A stretch of 64,000 nucleotides of DNA. Source: Phytophthora colocasiae. Its lineage: Eukaryota > Oomycota > Peronosporomycetes > Peronosporales > Peronosporaceae. This document shows positions 52,455-62,022 of the stretch, one piece after another (within the stretch, counting starts at the first letter, position 1; each line of letters begins with the position of its first letter). Location: contig JAGKQI010000096.1 of the NCBI GenBank assembly GCA_018806915.1, forward strand, positions 1-64,000, given 5' to 3'. The translations under genes were made by a program, and so were the position numbers. The notes below the pieces were generated by a model. It worked only from the letters and a program-made list of their open reading frames with translations. It did no database searches and was not told the DNA's origin.

Positions 52455-54347
52455 CTACGACATGAGATGGTACGGTGTTTGACTCTTGATCCTCTTCCGA
52501 GCACCCGCACTATGACCAGAAAGTCTCAGTGGTTGTGCTCTCCCAGTGTCAAAAGTTTCTTGAGGCTTTGGTGATGAACCGGTCGGATTCAGCTTGGCGT
52601 ACATCCCCTTGAGTGTGTCAAGTTTATCCTCCATTTTGTGTCGAGTTAAATCGTGGAGCTTCTGTCTCTTCTCGATGTTTTTCGTGCGTTGAGGCTCGTC
52701 CTCTGGTAGCTGAACGTGCAAATATCCGAATTCGGCACTGCAGATTTTGGGAATTGCCCAGTTTTGGTAGCTGCAACTATCGAGATATTCATGCAGCAAA
52801 GCTTCGCGATGTTCAGCTGGAATTCCGGACGTTGCAATGACTCGAATGGCTTCGTGGACTTGGAGAAGAACCTTTGACTTGCGCTTTCGAGTTTTGATGA
52901 ACAGAAAAAGAAGAATCCCCCACACGACATTGACCAAAGTGAAGAAACCGATGGAGAACCACAACAAACTCTTCTCCTGCCAGTTGTTTTGTTCTGAGAA
53001 GAACTTGGCGTTCTCCAGCACCACTACACAGGTGATGATGAAGCAGAAGAAGACGTACTTGTCCAGCGTTGTAAAGTACGAGATTCGAGGAATGAGAGAC
53101 GCCACTTGGTTTTTGAAAGTCACAGCTGTCAGTAGCAGTGTCAAGACGATCTGGAGACGATCTCCCGTTTCCACCAGCGTACCATCCGCCCGTGTAGTGT
53201 ACGAGATGAAGCACAAGTACGTGATGATGGCGGCAGGGATAGCTACATTCGTCACGTAGTAGCCCGGTCGACGCTCCAGCATCATCTCGAAGCGGATCAT
53301 TTTCTTGACTCCTTCAGCGTCAATGTCCCCGACGAAGATCTTGTCGTGATACACCACATCGAAGACATTGCCCAGCTTGTAGTTGGAAATGGCGAAAGTA
53401 CCTGCGTCCAAAGGCCCTGGGGTAATGCGCAGAGACTCCCTCATTCCAACGCCCGTTGAAAAAGAGAACGTGAGCTTCTGTTGGTCGATTGGGAAACTGT
53501 AGACGGTCATTTCCTCACTGAAAGTGGCCACAATTCGACGGATGATTTTAACGTGGTTCAGGGACTCAGTAGTACGTTCTACCGGCACGGATAATCCGGT
53601 ATTGTCGGTGAAATGAACAGAACCTGCTGGAGTAATGCAGCAGTACAAGTCGCGCACATCCTGAGTGGAATTGATGTTGGTGAATTCGAACACCTCCGGG
53701 TCAAACTCCAGGATTGTCATCAGTTCACCTAGTACGGAGTCTTCACGGATTGTGGTGATCCCAGGTACAGTCATTTCCCACGTCACATCAGCTGTGAACG
53801 TCTGTTCTACCGTATCAACCGAAGTGAGTGAGTTGACCTCGATCTGCACTTGAAAAGGAGAAATTCCGGCCATCAAGTGCGCTGTCAAAGGTCCAGGAGG
53901 GATATTGTGCGGTGGTAGAACGTCGCGAATGAACCAGTGAGGGTTATTTCTCCATTCACCGAGTTGCATTTTCCAATTGAAAAGCGGAAATTCGTCGGAA
54001 TTTAAAACTTCCAGAGCGGAGAGTTTCTCCCTTGACATTGCAATTCGCTCGCGTAATTCGGCTACTTCCTCCATGGTCAATTCAGCTTCCCTCATGGACG
54101 TACAGTGAACGCGCTGGTTGTTGTTACTCAAACGAACGATCTTCCAGATGCCACCCATAGGCCATGTCAGTGCGAGGAATTCAGCATTAGCTAGAGAAGT
54201 TTCTGGAATGGGAGTTGCCAGATCCAAATGCAGGTCGTACTGAATCCCCTTGCTCTCAATGTCCGTTGATACGTACTCGATCGTCAATGTATCATTGACA
54301 ACGACGCTCGACCATGCTTGACTGGCCTCGATGGTGAGACTTGCCAT
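52455..54347 (-). CDS. pentameric ligand-gated ion channel subunit (channel 2)
   Basis: The product is 630 aa from one exon. Same architecture as channel 1: ligand-binding region with YSFPIDQQKLTFSF, M1 NVAIPAAIITYLCFISY, M2 DRLQIVLTLLLTAVTF then SLIPRISYFTTLD, M3 YVFFCFIITCVVVLENAKF, M4 LLWFSIGFFTLVNVVW. The tail after M4 is about 130 residues, Lys/Arg-rich. It is the most divergent of the three, including the M1-M2 loop (GDR kept) and the shorter M3-M4 loop. The two Cys-loop cysteines are absent. Spaced 275 bp from the start-distal end of channel 3, same strand. Confidence 0.84.
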   Translation of the reverse strand: MASLTIEASQAWSSVVVNDTLTIEYVSTDIESKGIQYDLHLDLATPIPETSLANAEFLALTWPMGGIWKIVRLSNNNQRVHCTSMREAELTMEEVAELRERIAMSREKLSALEVLNSDEFPLFNWKMQLGEWRNNPHWFIRDVLPPHNIPPGPLTAHLMAGISPFQVQIEVNSLTSVDTVEQTFTADVTWEMTVPGITTIREDSVLGELMTILEFDPEVFEFTNINSTQDVRDLYCCITPAGSVHFTDNTGLSVPVERTTESLNHVKIIRRIVATFSEEMTVYSFPIDQQKLTFSFSTGVGMRESLRITPGPLDAGTFAISNYKLGNVFDVVYHDKIFVGDIDAEGVKKMIRFEMMLERRPGYYVTNVAIPAAIITYLCFISYTTRADGTLVETGDRLQIVLTLLLTAVTFKNQVASLIPRISYFTTLDKYVFFCFIITCVVVLENAKFFSEQNNWQEKSLLWFSIGFFTLVNVVWGILLFLFIKTRKRKSKVLLQVHEAIRVIATSGIPAEHREALLHEYLDSCSYQNWAIPKICSAEFGYLHVQLPEDEPQRTKNIEKRQKLHDLTRHKMEDKLDTLKGMYAKLNPTGSSPKPQETFDTGRAQPLRLSGHSAGARKRIKSQTPYHLMS

Positions 54348-54384
54348 CGTCGCGGTAAATTGAAAAGTGATTTTCTAGGTAAAT

Positions 54385-54400
54385 CTTGACACCCCCTCTG
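54385..54400 (-). promoter_or_regulatory. shared element upstream of channel gene 2
   Basis: On the minus strand it reads CAGAGGGGGTGTCAAG, 14 of 16 matching the element of the other two channel genes, and lies 37 bp before the ATG at 54347. Confidence 0.6.
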
Positions 54401-54622
54401 AATGTTTCGTATAAATCCAAAATACTAGCATGATTTGTATATTATCGAAGAGGATCGGATGGATGTCATCTCTTGAAAGCAAATCCAATGCTCAAATGCT
54501 CAGGTTGATGTGATGCCGAATTCCATCGCATTCCATTCCAAGGTCCATTCACATTGACGCAGATCAGACACGACGTTGCATTACAGTGGCAATTGACCAC
54601 AGTTTCAGATTTTTGATTCATC

Positions 54623-56653
54623 CTAAACCATGCGATGATACTTGATTTGAGTGTCTGTTCTAGCGCGAGGTGCCACAGGACTCTTAGGCGCTGCAACGGA
54701 GTGTCTTCGATCACGACCACCACCGCCTGCTAGAAAGGCTTCGTTCGGTCTTGCTGCTTGAAGAGGTCGTTCACTGTCTGGACCTGACGAGTAGAGCAGA
54801 GATCCAGACGGGTTGAGCTTTTCGTAAATCTCCTTGTACGCGTCAAGTTCCCGTTCGGCCTTCTGACGACTAACAGTGTGGAACGCCACCCTCTCATCTA
54901 CCAGTTCCGTGTGTGGACTCTCATCATCTGGAAGTTGAACGAAGAGGTAGCCAAATTCACTACAACAGATACGTGGAGTCTCCCAATTGTAGAAGTCGAA
55001 GCGCTCCATGTACTCGTGAAGCACAGCTTCGCGGTGTTCCGGGGGGATTGAAGCTGAAATCACTTTGATAGTTTCGTGCACTTTGATTAGAGCTCCTGAC
55101 GCTCGTTTGCGTAATTTAACGCACACAGTGATGTACAAGCCCCACACGATATTCACAAGGGTGAAGGCACCAATGGAGAAGCCAAGTAGACCATGTTCTT
55201 GCCAACTCTCACGTCGAGGAAAAAGATCCACGAATACCGGGAATAAAGCGTTCTCGATCGCTACGAGGCACGAGATGATGAAGCAGAAGAAAACATACTG
55301 ATCCAGAGTCGTAAAGTACGAGATCTGAGGCGTCAGCGAAGCGACCATGTTTTTGAACGTCACAGCAGTCAGCAATAGCGTCAAGACGATCTGTACGCGG
55401 TCTCCAGTGTCCATAAGCGAACCATCCGCCAGAGGAGCGTACGAGATGAAGCACAAATACGTGATGATTCCAGCTGGAATCGCCACATTCGTCACATAGT
55501 ATCCGGGTCTTCGCTCCAGCATCATCTCGAAACGAATCACTTTCTTGTCTCCTTCCGCGTCAATTTCTCCCACAAAGACCTTGTCGTGGTACACCACGTC
55601 GAAGACATTGCCCAGTTTGTAGTTGGCGATCGCGAACGTCCCTGCATCTACCGCTCCAGGTGTGATACGTAGAGACTTTCGGACTCCCGTTCCAGTGGAG
55701 AAGGCAAACGTGAGCTTCTGTTGGTCCACGGGGAAACTTCGGAGCGTCATTTCCTCACTGAAGACAGCCACCACTCGACGACTGAACTGGAGATGACTCA
55801 GATACTCAGACGTCGTCTTCACTGGCAAGGCCAGACTGGTCGAGTCCGTGAATTGTACCGGACCAGCAGGAGACAAACTGGACGTCATCTCCCGCTCGTC
55901 TTGCATCGAGTTGATATTGGAGAATTCGAACTGGTTCTCGTCAAACTCGAGGATGTCCATTAACTCTCGAAGTACTGAGTCTTCTCGAATGGTGGTGATA
56001 GCTGGCATCGTCACCTCCCACGTCACATCAGCAGTGAACGTTTGCCCCACTGTATCCACCGACGTGACTGCATTCACTTCGATCTGCACTTCAAGTGGTG
56101 AAAACCCCGCCATTAAGTGCGCCGTCAAAGGTCCAGGGTGGTTACTACCAATGCTGTCACTTTCATGCGGTGGCATGATGTCTCGAAGGAACCAGTGCTG
56201 TTTGTGTCCCCACTTGCCAAGCTGCATCTTCCAAGGGAATAGAGTCGGCGGTAGGTCGGCGTCCTCTGCTTCTACTGTGGAGTTTTCGGTATTCGTTGGA
56301 TCAACAAAACTCCCCGCTGCTTCGACTTTCTTGGCCAGTTCCTCCACCTCAAAGTGATCCATTTCCGTCTTACGCCACGACATACAATGTATTTTACGAT
56401 TGTTGTCGCTTAAGTGCAGGATCTTCCAGATGCCACCCACAGGGTAAGTGAGCGTCATGTACTCGGCATTGGCAAGGTAAGGCGCAGGGATTGGTTGTTC
56501 CAGTTCCAAGTGCAGGTGATATTGGACTTGATCGGTGTTGATGTCAACTGCGGCATGTTCCAGTGTGAGTCTATCGTTGAGGACGATACTGGACCACGAC
56601 TGCGTTTCCTCGATGGTGGCCGTTGTGACGGCCTGCAGACTGTTGAGCTTCAT
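54623..56653 (-). CDS. pentameric ligand-gated ion channel subunit (channel 3)
   Basis: The product is 676 aa from MKLNSLQAV at 56653; a longer frame from 56674 crosses a likely acceptor (TTTGCAG), so I prefer the inner ATG. FPVDQQKLTF, M1 NVAIPAGIITYLCFISY, M2 DRVQIVLTLLLTAVTF, M3 YVFFCFIISCLVAIENALF and M4 LLGFSIGAFTLVNIVW are present. It is nearly identical to channel 1 from mid ligand-binding region to M4, but clearly different before and after, as in gene conversion. The 160-residue tail diverges from channel 1 yet keeps the PNEAFLAGGG motif. Ligand unknown; acidic M1-M2 loop hints at cation selectivity. Confidence 0.85.
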   Translation of the reverse strand: MKLNSLQAVTTATIEETQSWSSIVLNDRLTLEHAAVDINTDQVQYHLHLELEQPIPAPYLANAEYMTLTYPVGGIWKILHLSDNNRKIHCMSWRKTEMDHFEVEELAKKVEAAGSFVDPTNTENSTVEAEDADLPPTLFPWKMQLGKWGHKQHWFLRDIMPPHESDSIGSNHPGPLTAHLMAGFSPLEVQIEVNAVTSVDTVGQTFTADVTWEVTMPAITTIREDSVLRELMDILEFDENQFEFSNINSMQDEREMTSSLSPAGPVQFTDSTSLALPVKTTSEYLSHLQFSRRVVAVFSEEMTLRSFPVDQQKLTFAFSTGTGVRKSLRITPGAVDAGTFAIANYKLGNVFDVVYHDKVFVGEIDAEGDKKVIRFEMMLERRPGYYVTNVAIPAGIITYLCFISYAPLADGSLMDTGDRVQIVLTLLLTAVTFKNMVASLTPQISYFTTLDQYVFFCFIISCLVAIENALFPVFVDLFPRRESWQEHGLLGFSIGAFTLVNIVWGLYITVCVKLRKRASGALIKVHETIKVISASIPPEHREAVLHEYMERFDFYNWETPRICCSEFGYLFVQLPDDESPHTELVDERVAFHTVSRQKAERELDAYKEIYEKLNPSGSLLYSSGPDSERPLQAARPNEAFLAGGGGRDRRHSVAAPKSPVAPRARTDTQIKYHRMV

Positions 56654-56741
56654 CTCGACTCTGCAAATACACAAGTGCAGTCAGACAGTTGAGTTGATAG
56701 CCATGCGTCTGGTCTACTGGGTTTTGTGACTTAGCTGTAAA

Positions 56742-56757
56742 GTTGACACCCCTTCTG
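56742..56757 (-). promoter_or_regulatory. shared 16-bp element upstream of channel gene 3
   Basis: The minus strand reads CAGAAGGGGTGTCAAC, identical to 45186-45201 upstream of channel 1, 88 bp before the ATG at 56653. Confidence 0.65.
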
Positions 56758-57177
56758 CTGGTAAACCCAGGAATGATATACTTGCTGTACCATTACTATG
56801 TAGAATTTCGGCAAATGGGACGGATGACATTCCTTACCTACATATACAGTGAAGCAAATCTTGAGGGCACGAAATCGACTGAAAGCGGCAACTGCTCGAC
56901 ACCTGCTGGCCAAGAACCAACGCTTGCAGGTCAATCGAATCAATAGAGCTCAAATTCAGGTAATGAGTACCTCCGATTTTGCACAGTATCACCAGTAAGG
57001 GTAATTAAAATCCAATTTACGCGAGCGGATGCGATGTTGTTTGGCAGGTGACAAACGTGCAATATGTATTAGGACATGTCAGTGGTAATTAGGAATTGTG
57101 CCCTGTAATGAGCATTCACTAGCCAAATACGACAGTACCCGACGCCTGAAAAAGAGCACAACCCAAAGTCCAAAATA
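56758..57177. other. intergenic between channel 3 and Harbinger element
   Basis: No gene seen. It probably includes the 3' non-coding part of the transposon. A TTGTGCCCTGT word at about 57097 partly matches, in inverted orientation, GGGGCACAA near 58750, a weak terminal-repeat candidate. Confidence 0.35.
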
Positions 57178-58558
57178 TCACGGGCCCCACTCTGTGCTGC
57201 ATGGACTTGTGTTGCGTCTGGTATCGATACTTCTACCGCGACGAACGGGTGTATGATGGATTGGACTTGTCCTTGTTCGTGTGGTAGTCCGGGAGGACAG
57301 CTCGAGTCGTGAACGGCGGTTGTCCCTGTAACTTTGACGCTTTCTTTTTTCGCGCGCTTCGTGATCGATACCCATTTGTCGAAGTCGTGTTTCATAGCGT
57401 TGGAACGCCTCACTGTCATCACGACGTAGGGGGCAGCATCGCACGCTATAGTTAGTCATAGCTACACAGACCCGAAAAAAACAAATTGTAGTGGACTCTG
57501 TCCCACCTCCACTTGTGGGAACAGACACCCCAGAGCGTCTTGAGCCGGCCAAAGAAGTTTTCCACGATTACGCGGTCGTGCGAGATGCGGTCGTTTTCCT
57601 CTCTCTCTGAAAGCGTGAGAGGCGGGGCCCCACGTGCCTTCTTCTTGGGCTGAAAAGCTCGGAATTCGCGCACGACCCCTTGGTAACCTTTGTCGACTAG
57701 TACAACCCAGTCTTGAGCGAACCGATCTAACAGCGGCCCTTCGTCGTTGATGCGCTCCTCGTCTTGTAGTTTCTGTATCGCGAGCCTGTGGAACTCTTTG
57801 TTTTGACGAAATATTGTAACGTCCGCGACAGCACCAGGCTCAAAATCAGTGCAATTGATCGCAAGTCCGTTGGGAAGCACAGACACCTCCACTTTCAGCC
57901 CGTAGAGGTTGTGTTTCCCGCTGAAGTACTGCTTGGAATTGATGAAGCCACCATTGGGTTTATCGGCTTGTTGGAACGTGACGTCGGTAGCATACCTTGC
58001 ACTGGGAAAGTTATCGAAAGTGTTTCCACTTACGGTCAACTCTTTCATTGTCCAGCGTTTCTCCTCACCCAACACGAACGATTCGTACAAGTACGGCTCG
58101 AGCATAATGAGGTACTTCTTCACCATTTTTTGAAACGCTGACGAGTCTAATTTAAACATGGCCGACACAGTATCCCAAGATCCACAATGTTTCAGAGCTC
58201 CAAGGGTCATGAACAGAACGTCCTTGGGGCTGTGCGTACACTTCTTCCCTCGGCCGACGTTCCAGTGAGCTAGCACGTAGTCTTCAACGCATTCCCACAG
58301 ACGCTCAAACTCTATTGGAGAGAAGTTGCACATGCGTAGAACACGATCAGGACCTTGGACATTCAGCGCGTCATCATAAATGGGGGACGGAGTGACGAGA
58401 TCGTCATCTGAATCGTTGTCGTTGTCGCTAGATATTGGAATTCGAGCCAGAGTGCGCTGCCTTTGGTCTTCCTCGACAAAAAGTCGATCCCACAGAGCCC
58501 TGGCCGCGTCATCTTGTTCTCCTTGGGTGAGCAAAGTCCGGTTTCGGGACGGAGCCAT
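57178..58558 (-). pseudogene. Harbinger/PIF-type DDE transposase (DDE_Tnp_4), one frameshift
   Basis: The main frame starts at MAPSRNRTLL (58558; an upstream ATG at 58666 exists) and carries the catalytic triad: Asp in YATDVTFQ (about 190), Asp in VVLVDKGYQGV (about 288), Glu in IVENFFGRLKTLWG (about 333). It ends prematurely at 57452. A neighbouring frame continues seamlessly (VAMTNYSVRCCPLRRDD...), with a basic Arg/Lys-rich tail typical for these proteins, ending 57178. The switch falls on a run of seven A (57475-57481 on +), so a single extra base explains it. Thus a recently dead element or an assembly error. No neighbouring Myb-like partner gene is seen. Confidence 0.78.
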
Positions 58559-59422
58559 GCTACTGTTCTTGGACTGGGTGAATTCCGAATTGAGCCTGTC
58601 TTTTTGGACTTTGCTGCCTGCCTGAAATGGTAGAGTCCGCAGCGGACTGTATACCGCACAGAACACATGGAGATTTTAATGCCCTATTGCCCAGTAATCT
58701 CGCAAACAGCAGATAACCTCGCACGTACACGTGTCAGTTTATTTGAACAGGGGCACAACTGTTTTGCAGTGGGGTATTACACCAGATACCCAATACCTCT
58801 TCCTTAGCTCTAATAATGTTGTGGATCAAACCTGGCGAGACTGCCAGAAGTTCGCTACGTCAGCAGTTTTTGGGTGTTAAAAAATGCGGTAGGTTTAGAT
58901 CTTTGGAGTGTTACAGTCAAAGTTGCTTTTGACAACTGATATGTACGTACACTTGTACTACATGTACAAGTAAGTTGAAGCCATCCAGAGTCTGGTCTGG
59001 ATTTCAGACGTGCACCGCTGTTTGCCAATAATGTTTGGTGCTCTCTGTCGCGTGATCATTTCCACTGCTACAGTATTTACACACCATTTCCCTCACTGTG
59101 ACTGACATTGTCAGCAAAGCAGCAAACATATGAAGTCACCTTCGGTCGTTTTGAGGTTGCTCTGCAAATTGCAGTGGAAAAAAAAACTCATTTTTACGGA
59201 ACCCAACTGCTGGGTGTACAAGTGGAAATGCCGTAGGTATCAAGCATTAGGAACTCTTCCAAGGCAAGGAGAAGTACGCGCCATGAAAGATGACTAGTAC
59301 TTCACGAATTGACTGGGTTTATGATTTCTCATTGACTGCGTGCACTTCAAGCTCACCATCGTGTGAAGACCCCACTGAGCCATTCTCTATTTCGCCACTT
59401 GACCCTCACATATCTTGATCCA
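58559..59422. other. intergenic, Harbinger element / secreted protein gene
   Basis: No gene. A 21-bp hairpin ACTTGTAC-TACAT-GTACAAGT lies at 58951-58971. The right transposon end should be in the first part. The CAGTGG...CACTG-rich stretch near 58770-59100 has no clear role. Confidence 0.4.
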
Positions 59423-61234
59423 ATGGCTATCAAGCGTCGAAATGCGTCGGTTCGTCTTGTGGTGCTAGCTACCGCGTTCTTCTCCAGAGTTTCAGCCGAA
59501 ATTGACCTCCCCAACTGGGTAAGCCCAGTCAACGCGTCCGAATCCGCCTGTTACCGTAAAACGTATCTCTCTTCAGACGTCTGTGCCACTGGCTACGAGT
59601 CTGATGACATTGCAACGTGTTGGGCGCAATGTCCTTTGAATTATCCCGTTGAATGTGGCATGGAATGTATCCCACAGAGCGCCGACTGTACTTCGGAAGT
59701 GCTGGATAAAGTCGCTTCAGTCGCTACAGTAGCGTTGAACGCAGCGACGTTAGGAGTTTTCGGCGAACTGAATAAAGCGAGCAAAGCTCTACAACTCGGA
59801 GTCAAGTGCGGACAGAAGCTCTTTGCTGCTACCAGTTCCCTTGTCAGCTATGTGGGCGAATTACAAGACAAAGGAACTCCAAGTGAACAGCTACTGACTT
59901 TAGTGAACCAGTCGGATCTTGTGGTTAACGAACTACCTGCTGCTGTCTGCACCTGTCTTGGACTTCCTGTGGATACAGAGACACCGGAATTAAGTGCTCA
60001 AGTGGTGGACGCAGTGAAACAAATTGTGACTGCAGTGGTGGAGAATGGGGCAGCTTTATTGGATCCTAACTCGTTTCTGGATCTGATAAATGACGTCGGT
60101 GTGGATGACTCTGTTCAAGATCTTGATGCTGATAGTTTGACGCAATTACAGGACGTTTTAACTGCTGGTACTACCTGTGGGTCAAAACTGCAAGCTATTT
60201 TTCACAAGATGACGCAGTTTATCACCTCCATGAAGAGTAAAGACCCCAGTACTACCGTTAGCACCATCCGTCAAGCTCTGAGTGTCTCGGAGCTCTTTCT
60301 ATCGGACATCCCTGCAGTTACCAACAACTGTGTACGAAACCTCACAGACGACGCCTTCAGTACTCGAGACAGTCTACGCACAGTCATGAGTACGATCTCT
60401 GACGGTCTTGTGGATGGAACAGTGGATGACGAAGGAGACGCCATCTCAACTGTAGATTATCTGGCGAAGGTGGCGGACATGGGACTTGACGTCATCGCCA
60501 TGTTCGACCCTACAGGTATCGCTGACATGATGTCGACTTTCATCCAACCTATCTGTGGCCCCACGGCGTTCATGGGAGAGATCGACGATGGGTCTTTGGA
60601 CAACGCACTAGCACTCACGACGGAAGGTTACGCCTTCAATGGGAGCTACGGTACGTGGAAACACGCAGCGGATGGCAGTGTGACCATCATTTTCGAGAGT
60701 CTCGACACGAAAGACGTGACGGTGCACATTCACTCTGGAGGTGACACGGTGGCGAAGGTGGATGTGGACAGTGGTGAGACTGTGACGTGGAACTCGACGG
60801 TGAAGGAGCTTCAGGACAAAACTCTGTATATGGATCGTTGGCGTGCAGGTCTTTTGGGGGTACCGGGATCTGGTGGAGGTTCACTGGTGATGTGGGTGCC
60901 TCATTCGTCTGAAAGAGGAGAAGTGGGGTTACACGTGTGGTTAACTGGTGATGCTGATGATAGTGACGATGCTGATCAGAATAATGGAGAAGGTAGCTCG
61001 ATGCAAGAGGAAGACCAAATGGACCAAAAGTCTGCGTCTGATGATATTGCTACGCCTGCTCCAACGACTATGGAAGACGCAAGTGTGACTCCTGCTCCAA
61101 CTAAGTCGAAGAATGAACCTGTGACCCCTGCGCCAACAGTTGACGAGACGACATACAATTCAGCAAGAGGCCGCTTTCATTTCACTGTCGGGGGAAAGTC
61201 GAAAGTTAAGATGCACATCCATGACCACGCTTAA
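59423..61234 (+). CDS. secreted Cys-containing protein with TPAPT repeats (copy 1)
   Basis: The product is 603 aa from MAIKRRNAS at 59423. A signal peptide (VRLVVLATAFFSRVSA) precedes a Cys-rich domain (NASESACYRKTYLSSDVC, then CWAQCPLNYPVECGMECIPQ), a long helical region with scattered Cys, and a beta-rich part (GSVTIIFES...VTVHIHSGGDTVAKVDVD). The C-terminus has three TPAPT units, a Thr/Pro O-glycosylation-type linker common in oomycete wall or surface proteins, then a His-containing end (VKMHIHDHA). I do not recognise an enzymatic family. It is a tandem paralog of the gene at 62023; the two share a near-identical 658-bp tract. Confidence 0.8.
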   Translation: MAIKRRNASVRLVVLATAFFSRVSAEIDLPNWVSPVNASESACYRKTYLSSDVCATGYESDDIATCWAQCPLNYPVECGMECIPQSADCTSEVLDKVASVATVALNAATLGVFGELNKASKALQLGVKCGQKLFAATSSLVSYVGELQDKGTPSEQLLTLVNQSDLVVNELPAAVCTCLGLPVDTETPELSAQVVDAVKQIVTAVVENGAALLDPNSFLDLINDVGVDDSVQDLDADSLTQLQDVLTAGTTCGSKLQAIFHKMTQFITSMKSKDPSTTVSTIRQALSVSELFLSDIPAVTNNCVRNLTDDAFSTRDSLRTVMSTISDGLVDGTVDDEGDAISTVDYLAKVADMGLDVIAMFDPTGIADMMSTFIQPICGPTAFMGEIDDGSLDNALALTTEGYAFNGSYGTWKHAADGSVTIIFESLDTKDVTVHIHSGGDTVAKVDVDSGETVTWNSTVKELQDKTLYMDRWRAGLLGVPGSGGGSLVMWVPHSSERGEVGLHVWLTGDADDSDDADQNNGEGSSMQEEDQMDQKSASDDIATPAPTTMEDASVTPAPTKSKNEPVTPAPTVDETTYNSARGRFHFTVGGKSKVKMHIHDHA

Positions 61235-62022
61235 CCGAAGATGGTACCGTATTTGAATGTTGGGCAATACACCAACGAAAGCAATACGATACAGTGAAGA
61301 CTTAATTCGAATCAAGAAAAACAATGTGTTATGTTCAAAGTATATCAAAGCATGTTTTGTAGAAATATCTACCTCCCGTTACAAATATGCTTTTCGACAT
61401 CATTTTTTTAAGTACCGACGCGATTCTGGATGCTTCAGTAACATTAGTAAAAATCTTGCTTGCTCTCATTCGTATCCAGCTTACAGTACAATACGAGAGA
61501 TCTGCAACCTTTTCCCTGCGCACAACTTTACGAACTCTGCACTTTCGGTTCTCTCGTATCCTACTACATGTGGTGCAGCGTAACGTTGCAAAAGTATGAG
61601 GTTCCCAATGTAATGTGCTTGATGAACATATGCCCTTCTCCAGCTTCAGGTTGTCAACAAGATTAAAATGGATGGACATGTAGCCATCAACGAAAACTCT
61701 TGTGCGCGGAGAAGAATACGCGTTAGCTTACCATCCAATTCCAGGATTGATCACTGCTTGATACACATTTGGCAAAACTTACAATTTCCACGCTGCGCAG
61801 CATTGCCGTAGACCCGTATGTTTGCTCGCTAAGCAAACAATCACCATAAACTTCAACCGTATTCAATCACTTGGTTGGCAGCTGGAAGCGCGTGTCCCCT
61901 CCTTATCATTCTCGTCGACGGATGCTACCTGTCGTGTATTTGTGGTTGTCAACTTGAATTTATCTACTCCTACCTTCTCTTCAATTGTCTTTTTGCCTCG
62001 TCACCCTCAAACAACTTGTCCG
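61235..62022. other. intergenic between tandem secreted-protein genes
   Basis: No gene supported. It has a 10-bp inverted repeat ATACGAGAGA / TCTCTCGTAT at 61491-61500 and 61550-61559. The word TGTAGCCATC, seen at 9041 and 13101, recurs near 61679. Confidence 0.4.

Noticed and set aside
57097..58760. TTGTGCCC / GGGCACAA as Harbinger terminal repeats
   Set aside because: Match of about ten bases with a gap, and no 3-bp TAA/TTA duplication found at the borders.
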